From NCBI GenBank assembly GCA_936432065.2, contig OW386289.2, positions 164,671,348 to 164,735,347 on the forward strand: a stretch of 64,000 bases of DNA, read 5' to 3'. The DNA is from Rutpela maculata (taxonomy: Eukaryota > Arthropoda > Insecta > Coleoptera > Cerambycidae). Below, piece by piece: positions 42,825-54,490 of this stretch. Each line of letters begins with the position of its first letter. Positions within the stretch are counted from its first letter, which is position 1. A model generated the notes under the pieces. That model had not been told where the DNA came from. It ran no database searches and saw nothing but the letters and a program-made list of their open reading frames with translations. A program made the position numbers and the translations under genes.

Positions 42825-43732
42825 TTAATAACATAATATTTGAAATCGTCTACCTCAAAAACCTATAAAACGATTTGCCACATCGGTAGTGGGGGTGGGG
42901 ATGGTGGTAGAGGGTTGGTAATGGGAAGTAAAAAAAGATTTTGAGGCTTTTGTTTCTTGCACAGACACTAAATCACAATTTTTTTTTCATCCCCTTTAAT
43001 AATAGGGTAGGGGTGGTAATGGGGGTGGCCAATGCCAAATTTTTTTTGAAACCTTAGCTTCTCTTGTATACACTAAATTCCAATTTTATGGACTCTTACC
43101 TGCTTGATTTACCTGTTTACCTATTTACCCCATTTTACCCCCCAACCCTTCGACGGAATAAGACGAAAATATAATCTTGTTCCAGATCCCGTTAAAGTAC
43201 ATACGTGTACCAAATTTCAAGTCAATATCTTAAATGGTTCCAGAGTAAAAGTTACAGAACGACAGACCGACAGACAGAAAATTTTTTTTCGCTCAAATTT
43301 AAAATCTCGACGTTTCATGACATTCTAAGCCTATTTGAACAATAAAAATTTTCAAAAATTGGCGGCTTCAAAATTTGGATCAGAAGAAGCAAAAAAGATG
43401 AAAAATTCAATAAAATAACCAAGCCACAAATAAAAGTCCCGATCCTGGAACTTGACCCGAGTAGTCCAATGTATTTTTCGACGTTGAATTAGAATCCGAC
43501 TTCAGAAAAGCCCAAACACCTTCAACATTTTAAGCTGAAGTGAAAAAACACCCTTAGAATAGGGTAAAATCGCCACTCATATAAGGTGACAATAAGTAGC
43601 TGCAAAAAGTACTCCTAATGTACAATCCTACGGTTTTTAAGGTTGCATATTTCAAATTTCATTCTTAGGGTGAAAATCGAGTAAAATGGGGGTTGAAAGG
43701 GGTACTATACTTCCACTGGATGTGGTAGTAAA
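42825..43732 (+). mobile_element. Family B copy with 350-bp insertion
   Basis: It starts within the 5' part (TTAATAACATAATATTTGAA), continues through the family body and microsatellite (about 43256-43277) to AATAAAAATTTTCAAAAATT, then jumps to unrelated sequence at about 43361-43707. It resumes with ACTATACTTCCACTGGATGT, the terminal hairpin. The insertion has no recognised identity. Confidence 0.7.
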
Positions 43733-44480
43733 ATTTGTTTGTGAGAAAAATCGGCATAAAAAGAGTTCTATACAAAATGTACGTAGGACCAATAGTTTAA
43801 AATTTAACTATGTATACCTTAATTAGTTTGACTTGTCTAAAACTTATAAAGTTCCTAACTTCAATAACTAATTCCATTTAAAACACATTTATTTTCGAAC
43901 ACTCAAATCTTCGTAGGGTTTATAATATTTCTTAAAAAGTACCTAATTTATTATTGACCTTTAAAGTTCCAAGCAAGTTTATAGGAACGCGAAGAAGTAA
44001 TAGATAAAAGTGCCTTCTAGTAATTATTAAATTTGTTATGTGACCCACGTTTTCTTTTAGAAGCTTTAATTTAAAAGGTGGTTAGGGAATATTAGTCTGA
44101 GTGTAAGGCGTAATAACTTTCCCTTGGCACTGCCACCAAATTGAATCATTTCTACAGAATATAAGAAAAAGTGTATTTTAAGGCAGCGAAGATATTTTGC
44201 TTTTGATTTAAAATAAGAAACCTGCCTAATTGCATTGATAACTTAGGTAATTCTAGGATTTTTTAGAAATTGGGTATTAGTACAGTAGTAACAATAATGA
44301 TAGATTGATAGCAATAATACTGGGACAATATTATTATTATTGCTGTAGTTTGCAGATTTTCTATAATTCGCTTATGCTAATTCAGAATAATAATTAACCA
44401 TATACAGTGTGTGCTATTTAATACCGCAATACCTCGTTATTTTGGAACGCGTTAGCCGATTTTAAAATTTCCTTCTTTTG
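43733..44480. other. No gene recognised
   Basis: AT-rich spacer, no notable frame. TACAGTGTGTGCTATTT at about 44404 may be a mariner-type terminus. Confidence 0.3.
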
Positions 44481-44483
44481 TGA

Positions 44484-45255
44484 TATACAGGGTCCGCCAC
44501 TTAAAACTCCCCAGACTCGTAACTTCCTTATTTTTTAAGTTACGACCATGTTCGGTACATCAAATTGTAGATATTTTTAAGGCCTTTAAATATGCATACA
44601 GAGTGATTTAAAAACAATTTTTTTGAAAAAATTATTGCGAAAAAAAAATTAATTTCCTTGAATATTTTTTCCCTCGCCCTGTACATGAACTGTGTTAATG
44701 TTTTCTTATAAAGGTTTTAATTAGCTTCAATTTATGTTATTACGTATATTCGAAATTCTTTTTGGTTTTAGAGAAAGAAATTGTGTAAATATATATGGAG
44801 TGTTCCATTTTAAAAAACCAAAGTAAAGTTCATCTCTCCGAAATGCGACTTTCAATTGCTATTCTGAAATAATTTTTGGAAAATACATGTGATTTTCTAT
44901 AACTTTTATTTTTGTATTTTTTTACGTAGCTCCAAAAATAACGAAGGTAAATGAGGTTTTAATGTTCGCGTGCCCACTCTATACATAGAAGGCCTGGTAG
45001 TCCATGTAAAACGCGGGGTTTGACGCTCGGAATGCCCCCCTCGTCGGGATCACTTGTATTTTATGTTTTTTGGGTCACTGATCACGAAAATTGGGGCTCT
45101 AAAAATAGTGCGTCATCCCTAAAAATGCCAAAAATCACCCGTTTTGGTTGGTTTTTAACGGTAATGTGAATAATACTGTAAAATATTGTTATGAGTGTGC
45201 TAATTGTAATGATATTTTGCCAGTTCAGTATGTTAATCTAAAATAAGGACACATT
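44484..45255. other. Cluster of TACAGGGT-type terminus words
   Basis: TACAGGGTCCGCCACTTAAA (44484), TACAGAGTGATTTAAAAAC (about 44599), CCCTGTACATG (about 44687) and TGGAGTGTTCCATTTTAAAA (about 44795) are probable ends of short mariner-type or related elements that have inserted into each other. No transposase sequence was recognised. Confidence 0.35.
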
Positions 45256-45259
45256 TTAT

Positions 45260-45540
45260 GCTGAGGGTTAACCAGAATAAAACTACCCCCAAATTGACGT
45301 AAAAGGGAAAAATGAATTTTTGATTTAAGTTTAGATGAATGGGGGTTGTACAATGAAGAAAATTTTTTCCAACCCTTCAGGGTGAAAACTATATCGCCTT
45401 TAAATTGAATTAACGCTTGGAAAATAAGTAGAGATGTATACTGTTTAGTTTGCTTGTAATTTCTGATAAACATCCGTCGAAAAAAATACCGAAAAAGATT
45501 TTTTACCACTTTAAGGGTGAAACTACCCCCAAGCTTGCGG
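45260..45540. repeat. About 200-bp tandem duplication
   Basis: Words such as AAACTACCCCCAA and CAACCCTTCAGGGTGAAA / ACCACTTTAAGGGTGAAA recur at about 200-base distance. A 94-codon minus-strand frame here (45225-45509) has no recognised motif. Confidence 0.4.
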
Positions 45541-45736
45541 GAAATTGAAAGAGAAGATAGAAATATTCTTGATAAATGAACATTTCATATTGTTTGCAAT
45601 ATTTTGAATAAAAAAATATAAATATGGTAATCTAAATATAAATGGACGCAATTTTTTTTTACTTTCTGAATCTCAATTTGGATGAATGGGATTGCAAAAT
45701 TAGGAAAAATTATTTTCTCGTGTGAGGATATTCGAA

Positions 45737-46115
45737 TTAAATTTTCATTTTTTCAAAAATAATTTTAAAATTTTTAATTTCATTTTTCAACCCAGAAGGC
45801 TGTGACTGGGGTAAAATTTATCTATCTCCACTCTTTCATCCACACAAATGATAATTCTAAGTAGTAAGTCAATATTAAGTGTATTGTGGGCCAATAAATT
45901 TAAAGTGTTGGTTTTTGATAAGAAAGTCAATTTTTTTAAATGGAACGTGTATGGGCCATCCACAAAAGTAGATAGAGAATTTTATTTCGAATACGACAAT
46001 ATGTGATATGTCTAGTTTTATTTCTATTTAACACTAAAAAATTAAATAATTCAAAAATAGGTTGAAAAATGAAATTAAAAACTTTAAAATTATTTTTGAA
46101 AAAAATGAAAATTTC
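45737..46115. repeat. Inverted repeat with 55-bp arms
   Basis: Left arm ATTTTCATTTTTTCAAAAAT then TTTAATTTCATTTTTCAACC; the right arm is its reverse complement from GGTTGAAAAATGAAATTAAA. A loop of about 270 bases separates them and itself shows short inverted words (ATCTATCTCCACT and AGTAGATAGAGAA). Confidence 0.7.
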
Positions 46116-46166
46116 GCAACGCGATCAGATAGAATTTGGTTCGTACATTTCAAAAATACTAAAATA

Positions 46167-46354
46167 TACAGGGTGTTCCATTTAAAAAATCAAATTTGAT
46201 GTTATTTCCGTCGAAACCGGAAGTCGGCCATTTTGACTACACATGTCACTAAATTGGAAAATGAGTCTTATATACATGTTCCAAATTTCAAAACAGTTGG
46301 TTCATAAACAAAGGAGCTATAGGCCTGGGCCGGTTTTCGTGGCCACCCGGTATA
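46167..46354. mobile_element. Short element with TACAGGGTG-type ends
   Basis: It starts TACAGGGTGTTCCATTT and ends CGTGGCCACCCGGTATA, related in inverted sense to the TACAGGGTGGCCCACCGAAA terminus at 10076. About 188 bases, non-coding. Confidence 0.45.
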
Positions 46355-46470
46355 TGGATATAGTCGGATTTTATCTGACTATAGTCACATATTGACTAAC
46401 TATAGTTGCTTATTATCTGACTAGAGTCAATTATTATTTAACTATAGTTAGTTATTATCTGACTATAGTC
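46355..46470. repeat. Tandem TGACTATAGTCA palindromes
   Basis: Five to six units of a 22-25-base repeat whose core CTGACTATAGTCA or AACTATAGTT is a palindrome, separated by ATTATT-like spacers. Confidence 0.75.
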
Positions 46471-46824
46471 AATTAAAAAAAAAAAACCTATGTGGCCCTA
46501 CAACGTCTTCGTAGTGTTCCGACCCTAAATCAGATAATCTTATATTAAGCTTATTGAATATTATGCCTGAGTTAGTCTTTCACGAAGATATGAAAGTAAT
46601 GAGGACAGGAGTTATCTTATTATTTTACTTTAATTTTTGTTTTTAAACTTATGATTAATATTTTATCACTGCATGTAAATATGTTCACGCAGCTATTGTA
46701 TCAGGTCCTCCATATTTTTAAATGACACATTTTTTTTATAATTCAAAAATAACCCGACCCGTTAGATATAGACACAAAAATATACATAACGGCCAGCGTT
46801 GCCAAAATTTTTTATACTTTGCAT

Positions 46825-46950
46825 TTATTTTTAAATAATCGTAAATTTCGATATTTTATCAGCAATAGCCAACAAATGAAGTACATTCAAGGTCTCATGG
46901 ATTCTATTACAGAATAAGTAACGTGTATTTTGTGTTATGTCAGTGTGTCT
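46825..46950 (+). repeat. Direct duplicate of 49715-49845
   Basis: TTTTTAAATAATCGTAAATWTCGAT-like sequence, ATCAGCAATAGCCAACA, GATTCTATTACAGAAT and TTACGTGTATTTTGTGTT-like words occur in the same order in both places, about 2.9 kb apart with family B elements between. Confidence 0.75.
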
Positions 46951-47239
46951 GATGTAATTTGTTATATGTAAAATCAGTGGTCATGTTCGCCTATAAAAAT
47001 AAAATATTATTTGACATCAATCCCGGACAAACTCGTACTAATGAAACTCGTAATGTAACGAACTAGAACATAAATGTCCCTAAAATAATTCGCATCATAA
47101 TACAATGATTTATTACCTCCTTCTCTTTCTATTAAACAAATCAACAATCTCAAAATATTTTCAAAGGGTTGAAATAAGTTTATATCGTTACAAGCACTTA
47201 TTTGCATTCGTACTATTGTCAGTTCTGTTTTGATTCTGT

Positions 47240-47923
47240 AAAACCACTGCCCAAGGTATCACTACTTCCACATCCGGATTTTCTATCCAAGTCACTCACA
47301 ACGAAAAAATTTTATATGTGGAAATAATTGTTTATGGAACTTTAATAATATAATATCCTCTACCTGAGAAACCCATAAAACGATACCCCACATCGGTAGT
47401 GGGGTGGGGGGTGGTGATAGGGGTGGTGGTAGTGGAAGTAAAAAAATATTTTGAGGTTTTTGGTTCTTGTACACACACTAAATCACAATTTTTTCATCCC
47501 CTTTAATAATGGGGTAGAGGTGGTAATGCCAAAAATTTTTTTGAGACCTTAGCTTCTCTTGTATATACTAAATACCAATTTTATGGACTCTTATCTGCTT
47601 GATTTACCTATTTACCCCAGATTTACCCCAATTTATCCCCCAACCCTTCGACGGAACAAGATGAAAATATAATCTAGTTCCAGATCTCGTTAAAGTACAT
47701 ACGTGTACCAAATTTCAAGTCAATATCTTAAACGGTTCCAGAGTAAACGTGCGCACAAAAAAAGTTACAGACAGACCGACAGACTGACAGACAGACCGAC
47801 AGATAGAAATTTTTTTTCGCTCAAACTTAAAATCTCGACGTTTCATGACATTATAAGCTTATGTGAACAATAAAAATTTTTAGAAAATTTTTTTCGTTAC
47901 TATACTTCCACTGGATGAGGAAG
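47240..47923 (+). mobile_element. Family B HINE-like element, full length
   Basis: Begins AAACCACTGCCCAAGGTATC and ACTACTTCCACATCC; body with GATACCCCACATCGGTAGTG, TTGTACACACACTAAATCAC and CCCCTTTAATAATGGGG; a GACAGACCGACAGACTGACA microsatellite (about 47770-47808); CGACGTTTCATGACATTATA; end CTTCCACTGGATGAGGAAG. About 684 bases. Non-coding. Confidence 0.85.
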
Positions 47924-47986
47924 AAAAGAAAAAAAAACAAAATATATTAATCAACTAAAGGTGAATAACTATTCCTTAAGAAAAAG

Positions 47987-48488
47987 AAACCGCTGCCCAA
48001 GGAATCACTACTTCCACATCCAGACTTTCTATCCAAGTCACTCACAACGAAAAATTTTGTATGTGGAAATAATTGTTTATGGAACTTTAATAATATAATA
48101 TTTGAAATCCTCTACTCCAAAAACTCATAAAACGATACCCCACATCGATAGTGGGGTGGGGGTGGTGATAGGGGGTGGTAGTGGAGGTGGATGAAGTTAA
48201 GAAATATTTTGAGGTTTCTGGTTCTTGTACACACACTAAATCACTATTTTTTTTTCATCCCATTTAATAATGAGGTTTGGGTGGTAATGGGGGTGCAAAA
48301 TTTTTTTTTTGAGACCTCAGCTTCTCTTGTATATACTAAATGCCAATTTTATGAACTCTTACCTGCTTGATTTACCTATTTACCCCAGATTTACCCCAAT
48401 TTACACCCCAACCCTTCGACGGAACAAGATGAAAATATAATCTACTAGTTCTAGATCTCGTTATAGTACATATGTGTACCAAATTTTT
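47987..48488 (+). mobile_element. Family B copy, 3'-truncated
   Basis: Begins AAACCGCTGCCCAAGGAATC only about 60 bases after the previous copy ends, in the same orientation. It stops at TATGTGTACCAAATTT, before the microsatellite and terminal hairpin. Confidence 0.8.
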
Positions 48489-48877
48489 TAAAATAGAAAA
48501 GAAATCGAACCAATGTATTTAAACACAAATTGCCCTACATAATTTTTATACCAATACTTCGGCATTTCTTTTTGTGGTGTTTCAACAAAGTTCATATTAA
48601 GAATATCTAAAAAATATAATTAAGAGAGCTGAAAGTATTTAGTGTCATAAAAATAACATGTATTAGTAACAACTCAACTATTTCGCAAAAATATCTAAAA
48701 ATGCCGATATCTCAAAAACGGTGAGACTTTACATACGGGTAAATATGGTCATATTGTATAGATTCCAAACGTCACCCTGCATTAGTGTAAGTTTTGGTGT
48801 ATCTACAATAATATTCTAGAATTATTTAATTTTGTTTTATTGCTCAATCAAATGTGTACAGACACACTTACGTGCTT
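48489..48877. other. No gene recognised
   Basis: AT-rich spacer between two family B copies. Nothing identifiable. Confidence 0.35.
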
Positions 48878-49547
48878 ATTACTTCCCACATCCAGTGGAA
48901 GTGTAGTAACGACAAAAAATTTTTAAAAATTTTTATTATTCAAATAGGCTTAGAATGTCATGAAACGTCGAGATTTTAAGTTTGAGCGAAAAAAATTTTC
49001 TGTCTGTCGGTCTGTATGTAACTTTTTTTGTGCGCATGTTTACTCTGGAACCGTTTAAGATATTGACTTGAAATTTAGTACACGTATGTACTTTAACGAG
49101 ATCTGGAACTAGATTATATTTTCATCTTGTCCCGTAGAAGGGTTGGGGGTGAATTGGGGTATATTTGGGGTAAACAGGTAAATCAAGCAGGTAAGAGTCC
49201 ATAAAATTGGTATTTAATATATATAAGAGAAGCTAAGGTCTCAAAAAAATTTTCGGCATTAGCCACCCCCATTACCACCCCCATCCCATTATTAAAGGGG
49301 ATGAAAAAAAAATTGTAATTTAGTGTATGAACAAGAACCAGAAACCTCAAAATATTTTTTTACTTCATCCACCCCCACTACCATCCCTCTATCACCACTT
49401 CCGATTGGTTTTTGGGGTAGAGGATTTCAAATATTATGTTATTAAAGTTTCATAAACAATTATTTCCACATGCAAAATTTTTTCGTTGTGAGTGATTTGG
49501 ATAGAAAATCTGTATGTGGAAGTAGTGATTCCTTGGGCAGCGGTTTT
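48878..49547 (-). mobile_element. Family B HINE-like element, full length, inverted
   Basis: Minus-strand order: CCGCTGCCCAAGGAATCACT, then CTACTTCCACATAC; body; a short CAGACCGACAGACAG tract (about 49000-49017); terminal hairpin CTTCCACTGGATGTGGGAAG. It has the clearest terminal hairpin of the set with small arms. About 670 bases. Confidence 0.85.
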
Positions 49548-49714
49548 ATATATTTATTGTACAATCTTTATAATATTACTACAGTTGTAAATTTTGCAAA
49601 TAAATATATTTTTGGTTTTATTTTGATTTGATGATTTAAAGTTGTATTATTTGTAAAATGTATATATTATGAAACTGTGAAAAATTAAGAAATAAATTTG
49701 ATTTGATTCTATGT

Positions 49715-49845
49715 GATTTTTAAATAATCGTAAATATCGATACTTTATCAGCAATAGCCAACAGAGAAAATACATTCGAAGCCTCAAGGAAGGATTCTAT
49801 TACAGAATGGTAAGTTACGTGTATTTTGTGTTGTGTCTTTTTAGT
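49715..49845 (+). repeat. Direct duplicate of 46825-46950
   Basis: See 46825-46950. Similarity stops near 49845, where this copy goes on to a GC-richer stretch that the other lacks. Confidence 0.75.
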
Positions 49846-49939
49846 CCAAATAAATTCAATGCTGGAAATTGTGTACATTTACTTTCCAGTATGTAGTTTG
49901 CCGTAACGAGCTGAGGAGCTAAAAAAGACATTCAGCAAG

Positions 49940-50125
49940 GAAAACAAAAGTACGACATCCCATTCAGGTGAAGCGGCGGCGCAACAGTGTCGCGGCGCGG
50001 ATATCCACAGGTAGGTCGGAAAAGTGGGAGCGGTCGATCGATGTCGCTACAGCATCGCAACGTACCATGGGTGTCGCGCCGGGTAAATATCGTGGGCCCA
50101 GAAGTGTCTACTTCAGCCACAATGT
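49940..50125. other. GC-rich island of unknown nature
   Basis: About 180 bases with many CG dinucleotides (GCGGCGGCGCAACAGTG, GTGTCGCGGCGCGGATATCC, GGGTGTCGCGCCGGGTAAAT) in a strongly AT-rich region. A minus-strand frame of 62 codons spans 49932-50120 without recognised motif. It could be an exon relic, a promoter-type island or part of a GC-rich element. Confidence 0.35.
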
Positions 50126-52655
50126 ATAATCATATAAGCGAAGCTTTCATCCACATGCAACTTTGATCCCTCAATACGATTCCATATACTTTACACCCAA
50201 ACTCAACCATCTCAAATGTACAGATATGTGAATAATGCAAATGTTTATGTATATTTTTAAACGACTGACCTAAATTATCATCGATTTAAATTATGTTATT
50301 TCAACTGCTAGAATCCGCATTAATATAATGGGCTCATTTAGTGATATTTACTTTATAATTTATTTTTGCATTTTCCAGTATTTAACCCTTTAAGTATCTA
50401 GTGAAAAAATTAGGCCGCTAGCGTTAATATTAACCCCAATATTTGATTTCAAGTTCGTAACATATTTGAAACGACCGACGGCGCGGACAATGTCACATCA
50501 CTCAACTGCTTCTATGCGGTTATATTCAGTTTAAGAGCTTTTGTTGTACACTGTGTGGGTGTGATGTTATTTTACGTAATTTAACTAATTTGATTCTGTT
50601 ATTTTTTATGCATAAAAATATTTGTTCTCTAGAAAATGGATACGTTAAGGCTGATTTCAACATTTTGCCGTGTGTAGACATTTTCATATTTATGGAATAT
50701 TTTAATACATAAGTGCTGAAATGAGGTGTGTTAAATTACAGAGATAGGTTAACTAGATACATATCTACTTTAATAAAGTCTACCGAGTTTATCTGACTTT
50801 TAGGTCAGACAAAATTACTAATAAAAGGTATTTTATAATATATATAATTTTCCATATCCTCTTCAAGCTTATTATTGTACAGTTTTTAATAATAACCTAT
50901 TATATTAGACTTAACGTTAGAATGATCCTCTCAACAATACTTCATCCCTTTATTACTAATAAATTTCTCCCTAAGCGTAACTTACTGCCACAAATTCCTA
51001 ATACTTTCATCACTTGGTAATGAAGTAAATATTTTATTGGGAGTAGATACTGATGTACTTTTGCAGTCTGGAACTTACAATATAACCATGTTTAATCCAT
51101 GTTAATAACAAAATACAGAACACTTAAAAGATATGAACGAAATTAGCACGTTTGTCGTACTTGACGTATGAAACTATATGGAAAGAGGTGCGTGGTCTAC
51201 CACCAAGTGGTGTGACGTCACACTGCGTTTTTGCGCGCTCTATTTTCATTATGTATATTGAGGGAGAAGGAGTTGAAAAAGATCTAATATTTTGTACATT
51301 TACTAACTACAATAGTACAGTAAGTGAAGCTTTTAAGTCCCAGCCCAAAAACGATGTAATGAATTTCCAAATGTTTCCTTCAACATGCTTCATAAAGTAT
51401 GTAAGAATCTATATTGTCATTTTTCCTGCTTTTCGGTTAGGGGTGGTTCTAAGGGGTTGTCGGGAAAAAAACAATAAATACACATAATCTGATAGAAAAT
51501 CAAATTATAAGAAAGAAAGGTCATATACATTTTTTTGCCAAAATGGATATTTTTCGAGATATATATAACTGAAAATTGAAATTTTCATTCCCTAAAATCA
51601 GTATTCCCAGACGTTTTTTTTAAATTACTCGAAAAATGTGGACTTTAATAAAAAATGCAAGAGTACAAAATTAAAGCTTTTACGAAAGCAAATCGAATGG
51701 TTTTTTCTTTTTTTTTTTGTCCGATGTTTAGTTTTGGAAATATGGCATTTTCAAAATGGCGCCGAAACGTTCAGAAAAATATACGACGTTAAAATCTAAC
51801 ATTACTCAAAATCTACAACTATGAGAAAAATTTGTATTGTTATAAAACTTAAAGGTATTAAAATTTTCTTTCGATTGAGACGTATTACGAACTTTTATAA
51901 TGAAAACTAAAAAAGTTACAAACAAAAAAGTAGCGCATTTAAAAATTTAGGCGCCATTTTTTCTTAGTCCCATTGCTCTAATTTCTTATCAATTCAAAAT
52001 TTTTAAAAATCCTTCTAGATATTGTTACTGCGTATTATTACTAACATGCACAAATTTTTTAGAATTTTTAAAATAATTATTTTTCATTCTGTACCCATTT
52101 TCAGTAATGAAAATTTTCATAATTTTTTTAAAAAAATCGATTTTTTAGAAATTGTTCAGAAAATATACATTTTTTTTTAAAATGGTAGGAGTATAAAAAT
52201 GAAGCTTATAAAAAAGTTTGCTTTTTTTTAAATTTTTGTACGACAAACTGTTCCAGAGATATAAAGGTTTAAAGATGACGCTTGAGCGGATACGCAAGAA
52301 AATTATATATTTAAAATTGAAATGTATCAAAAACTATAAGATTGATAAAAACATGATACTGGAATGAAATGAAGCTCATAAAAAACGCAGAGTTTGGGTT
52401 TTTTTCCTACGACAAACTGTTCCAGAGATATGACAGTTTGAAATAATGTTGTAACTTCAGTTTGTACGCGCATTTTAAATGTCTAGAATAGGTAGAGAAA
52501 CGAGCAATGGCCGTCTATTTTTTGAAGAATACGCAGAAAAAGCGGGTTGCATTGCACTTTAATATGTTTAGAGTGCAGATTGATGTTTTTTTTTTTCCCT
52601 CTAATTTTGGCCTTACGATCTGAGCGTTTTGGCCACGAATATTTTTTGAGGTGTA
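50126..52655. other. No gene recognised
   Basis: AT-rich. From about 51500 the sequence has the style of family D bodies (GAGATAT..., TTTCAAAATGGCGCCGAAAC) and repeats GACAAACTGTTCCAGAGATA at about 52242 and 52421, so it is probably a decayed non-coding transposon. The 111-codon frame at 51152-51487 has no recognised motif. Confidence 0.35.
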
Positions 52656-52659
52656 TATC

Positions 52660-52790
52660 ATATAAACGCACACATGTGTGTACCACAATAATTGTAAGAA
52701 GTTTATGGGTAGCCATATGTGCACACGCACGCGCGCATACACTAATATATACACGCACGTACATACCCACACACACACCACCCCTAATAG
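52660..52790. repeat. CA/GT-rich microsatellite region
   Basis: Interrupted CA tracts: CGCACACATGTGTGTACC, GTGCACACGCACGCGCGCAT, ACACACACACC. Position beside otherwise repeat-like DNA suggests the microsatellite part of another HINE- or Helitron-like element. Four overlapping frames across it are artefacts. Confidence 0.6.
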
Positions 52791-52905
52791 TCTAGATGAA
52801 AAGAGAATTATTGAAAGCCTCATATCAATAACCATGCTGGTCTCAGCAAAGACAACAATAAAAACTTTAAAATGTATGTATAATAACAATGATCACAATA
52901 CATGA

Positions 52906-53282
52906 TACTAAGAAATATTTCATAGTATCATGATCACAATAACACTAATCGCTTTAAAAGGTAAATATATAGTAAAAATAATGATTCAAATTCCAACACG
53001 AGGATTAGACATGGTCACACGCCTCTTGCCCAGGGGTCTTTCAGGGCATTTTAGATTTGACATAACTAAATTGACCACGGATGACATGGGAGAACAACAA
53101 ATGGATAGACAATAGGAAGTTGCACACATTTGAACAATTTATATTCAATGATTAGATGTTCATTAAATATTAAAACCAGTTTTCATTAAAAAGGTATACA
53201 ACAAACAGATTGATGTTATTTAATTAGTTTACTTAATTTCATTGATTTATAACAATCTCTGTTTTTAATAAAATAAGACTTT
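52906..53282. other. No gene recognised
   Basis: AT-rich spacer with a 61-codon plus-strand frame (52930-53115) of no recognised family. Confidence 0.3.
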
Positions 53283-53361
53283 TTACTATTATTATTACTA
53301 TTATTATTACTATTACTATTACTATTACTATTACTATTACTATTACTATTACTATTACTAA
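53283..53361. repeat. (ATTACT)n microsatellite
   Basis: About thirteen hexanucleotide ATTACT/ATTATT units. Confidence 0.95.
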
Positions 53362-53394
53362 TCCACCATTTTTTTTCTAAATAAATTTAGACCT

Positions 53395-53800
53395 CATAAT
53401 CATATTCAGTGACCTAAAAAATATAAGTACATGGATTTTCATGAATTTATTTGTAATATTAGAAGAATCATTAATTTTGTCAGTATTTAAGGGTGGTTTC
53501 AACCCTCAATATTTTCGTCTTTCCTATGTTTTGACCTCATAATCATATTCAGCAACCCCAAAAACATACGTATATGGATTTTCGTAATATTATTCGTAAA
53601 ATTAGAAGACGTTAATTTTTCAGTATTTAAGGGTGATTTCAACCCTCAATATTTTCGTCTCATAAGTTTTGACCTCACAGTCTTATTCAGAGACCTCTAA
53701 GACATAAGTATATGGATTTTGGTTACGTTGTTCGAAAAATTTGAAGAATTATTAATTTTTCAGTTTTTAGGGGTGGTTTCCACCCTTAAAAATAAAAAGC
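53395..53800. repeat. About 130-bp tandem repeat, three units
   Basis: Units start near 53390, 53530 and 53660 with GACCTCATAATCATATTCAG or a variant. Each continues TATATGGATTTTCGT-like and TTTAAGGGTGGTTTCAACCC-like, the last being an imperfect palindrome. Similar in layout to the 124-bp repeats at 26015-26375. Confidence 0.75.
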
Positions 53801-54120
53801 AGATAATGCGACAATATAGATTTTGATGTACGTATTTTATAAAGCATATTGCAAAAAAAATTAAGGAAATTTCTTTCATCGTTTTCGGACCGGGAATTTT
53901 ACCATTTTTACTGCTTCACTTACTGTACGACAAGGTGTATTTTCGAAATGTGAATTTAAAAAAATGCTAAATGTGCCCATTGCGGTAAATAACCTTGAAA
54001 AGATTTGTATGTCTTGGTCGGTAAATCTCCCTGTAATTAAATATTTTTAATTTTCTCTCATTTACCGTTACCTAATCTGGAACATAAAATAGCTTTTTAA
54101 TCCTTTTTTTAAATTTATTT
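53801..54120. other. No gene recognised
   Basis: AT-rich spacer. Confidence 0.3.
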
Positions 54121-54490
54121 ATTTAACGTCGTCTTTTTGCCGCTACCAAGGCTTATCACCGACGTCAGGAGACGAGCTACTCCCAACCTGGAAATTTTGC
54201 TAAACCTCTTCTCTCTCGAAGAGTAGGGATCTTTACTTGCCTAACATTAAATACACAACGGACCGATTGCTTTACATCCCCTGCGAATGATGCTATACCA
54301 CTACGTAATCCTCGCTATGAAATTACATAGCTTCTGCATATACGCTGATTACAAGCCGCTAGAGGGTGGGACGAGATCGTAGCGTTTCCTCAGATGGGTG
54401 GTCACCCAGCCAAGTACTCACCGCGATGAACGTTGCTTCACTTTACGTTTCGAAATACGTGCAATCAAGAGGTCTCTACACTCGCCCCTG
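54121..54490 (-). mobile_element. SINE-like element with 5S-like head
   Basis: GC-richer block of about 370 bases. Its right part, read on the minus strand, resembles the 3' half of 5S rRNA (see 54391-54450). Its left part (TTTGCCGCTACCAAGGCTTA, GAGACGAGCTACTCCC, TTGCTTTACATCCCCTGC) recurs in decayed form at 62640-62790, showing it is dispersed. A 5S-derived promoter region plus unrelated body is the layout of SINE3-type elements. No ORF. Confidence 0.5.
54391..54450 (-). ncRNA. 5S rRNA-like segment (relic)
   Basis: The plus strand reads CAGATGGGTGGTCACCCAGC then CAAGTACTCACCGCGATGAA and CGTTGCTTCACTT. The reverse complement of animal 5S rRNA has CCCATC(T)AAGTACTAACC and a (G)CTGCTTAA(T/C)TTC line in this order. 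It covers the middle of the 5S molecule, including the pol III internal control region. Divergence means it is not a working 5S gene. Confidence 0.5.

Noticed and set aside
52483..52905. Four open frames around 52.5-52.9 kb
   Set aside because: They overlap on both strands across CA/GT-rich sequence and have repeat-driven composition.
54391..54450. A functional 5S rRNA gene
   Set aside because: Only the middle resembles 5S and it is diverged; flanks do not form the 5S terminal stem.
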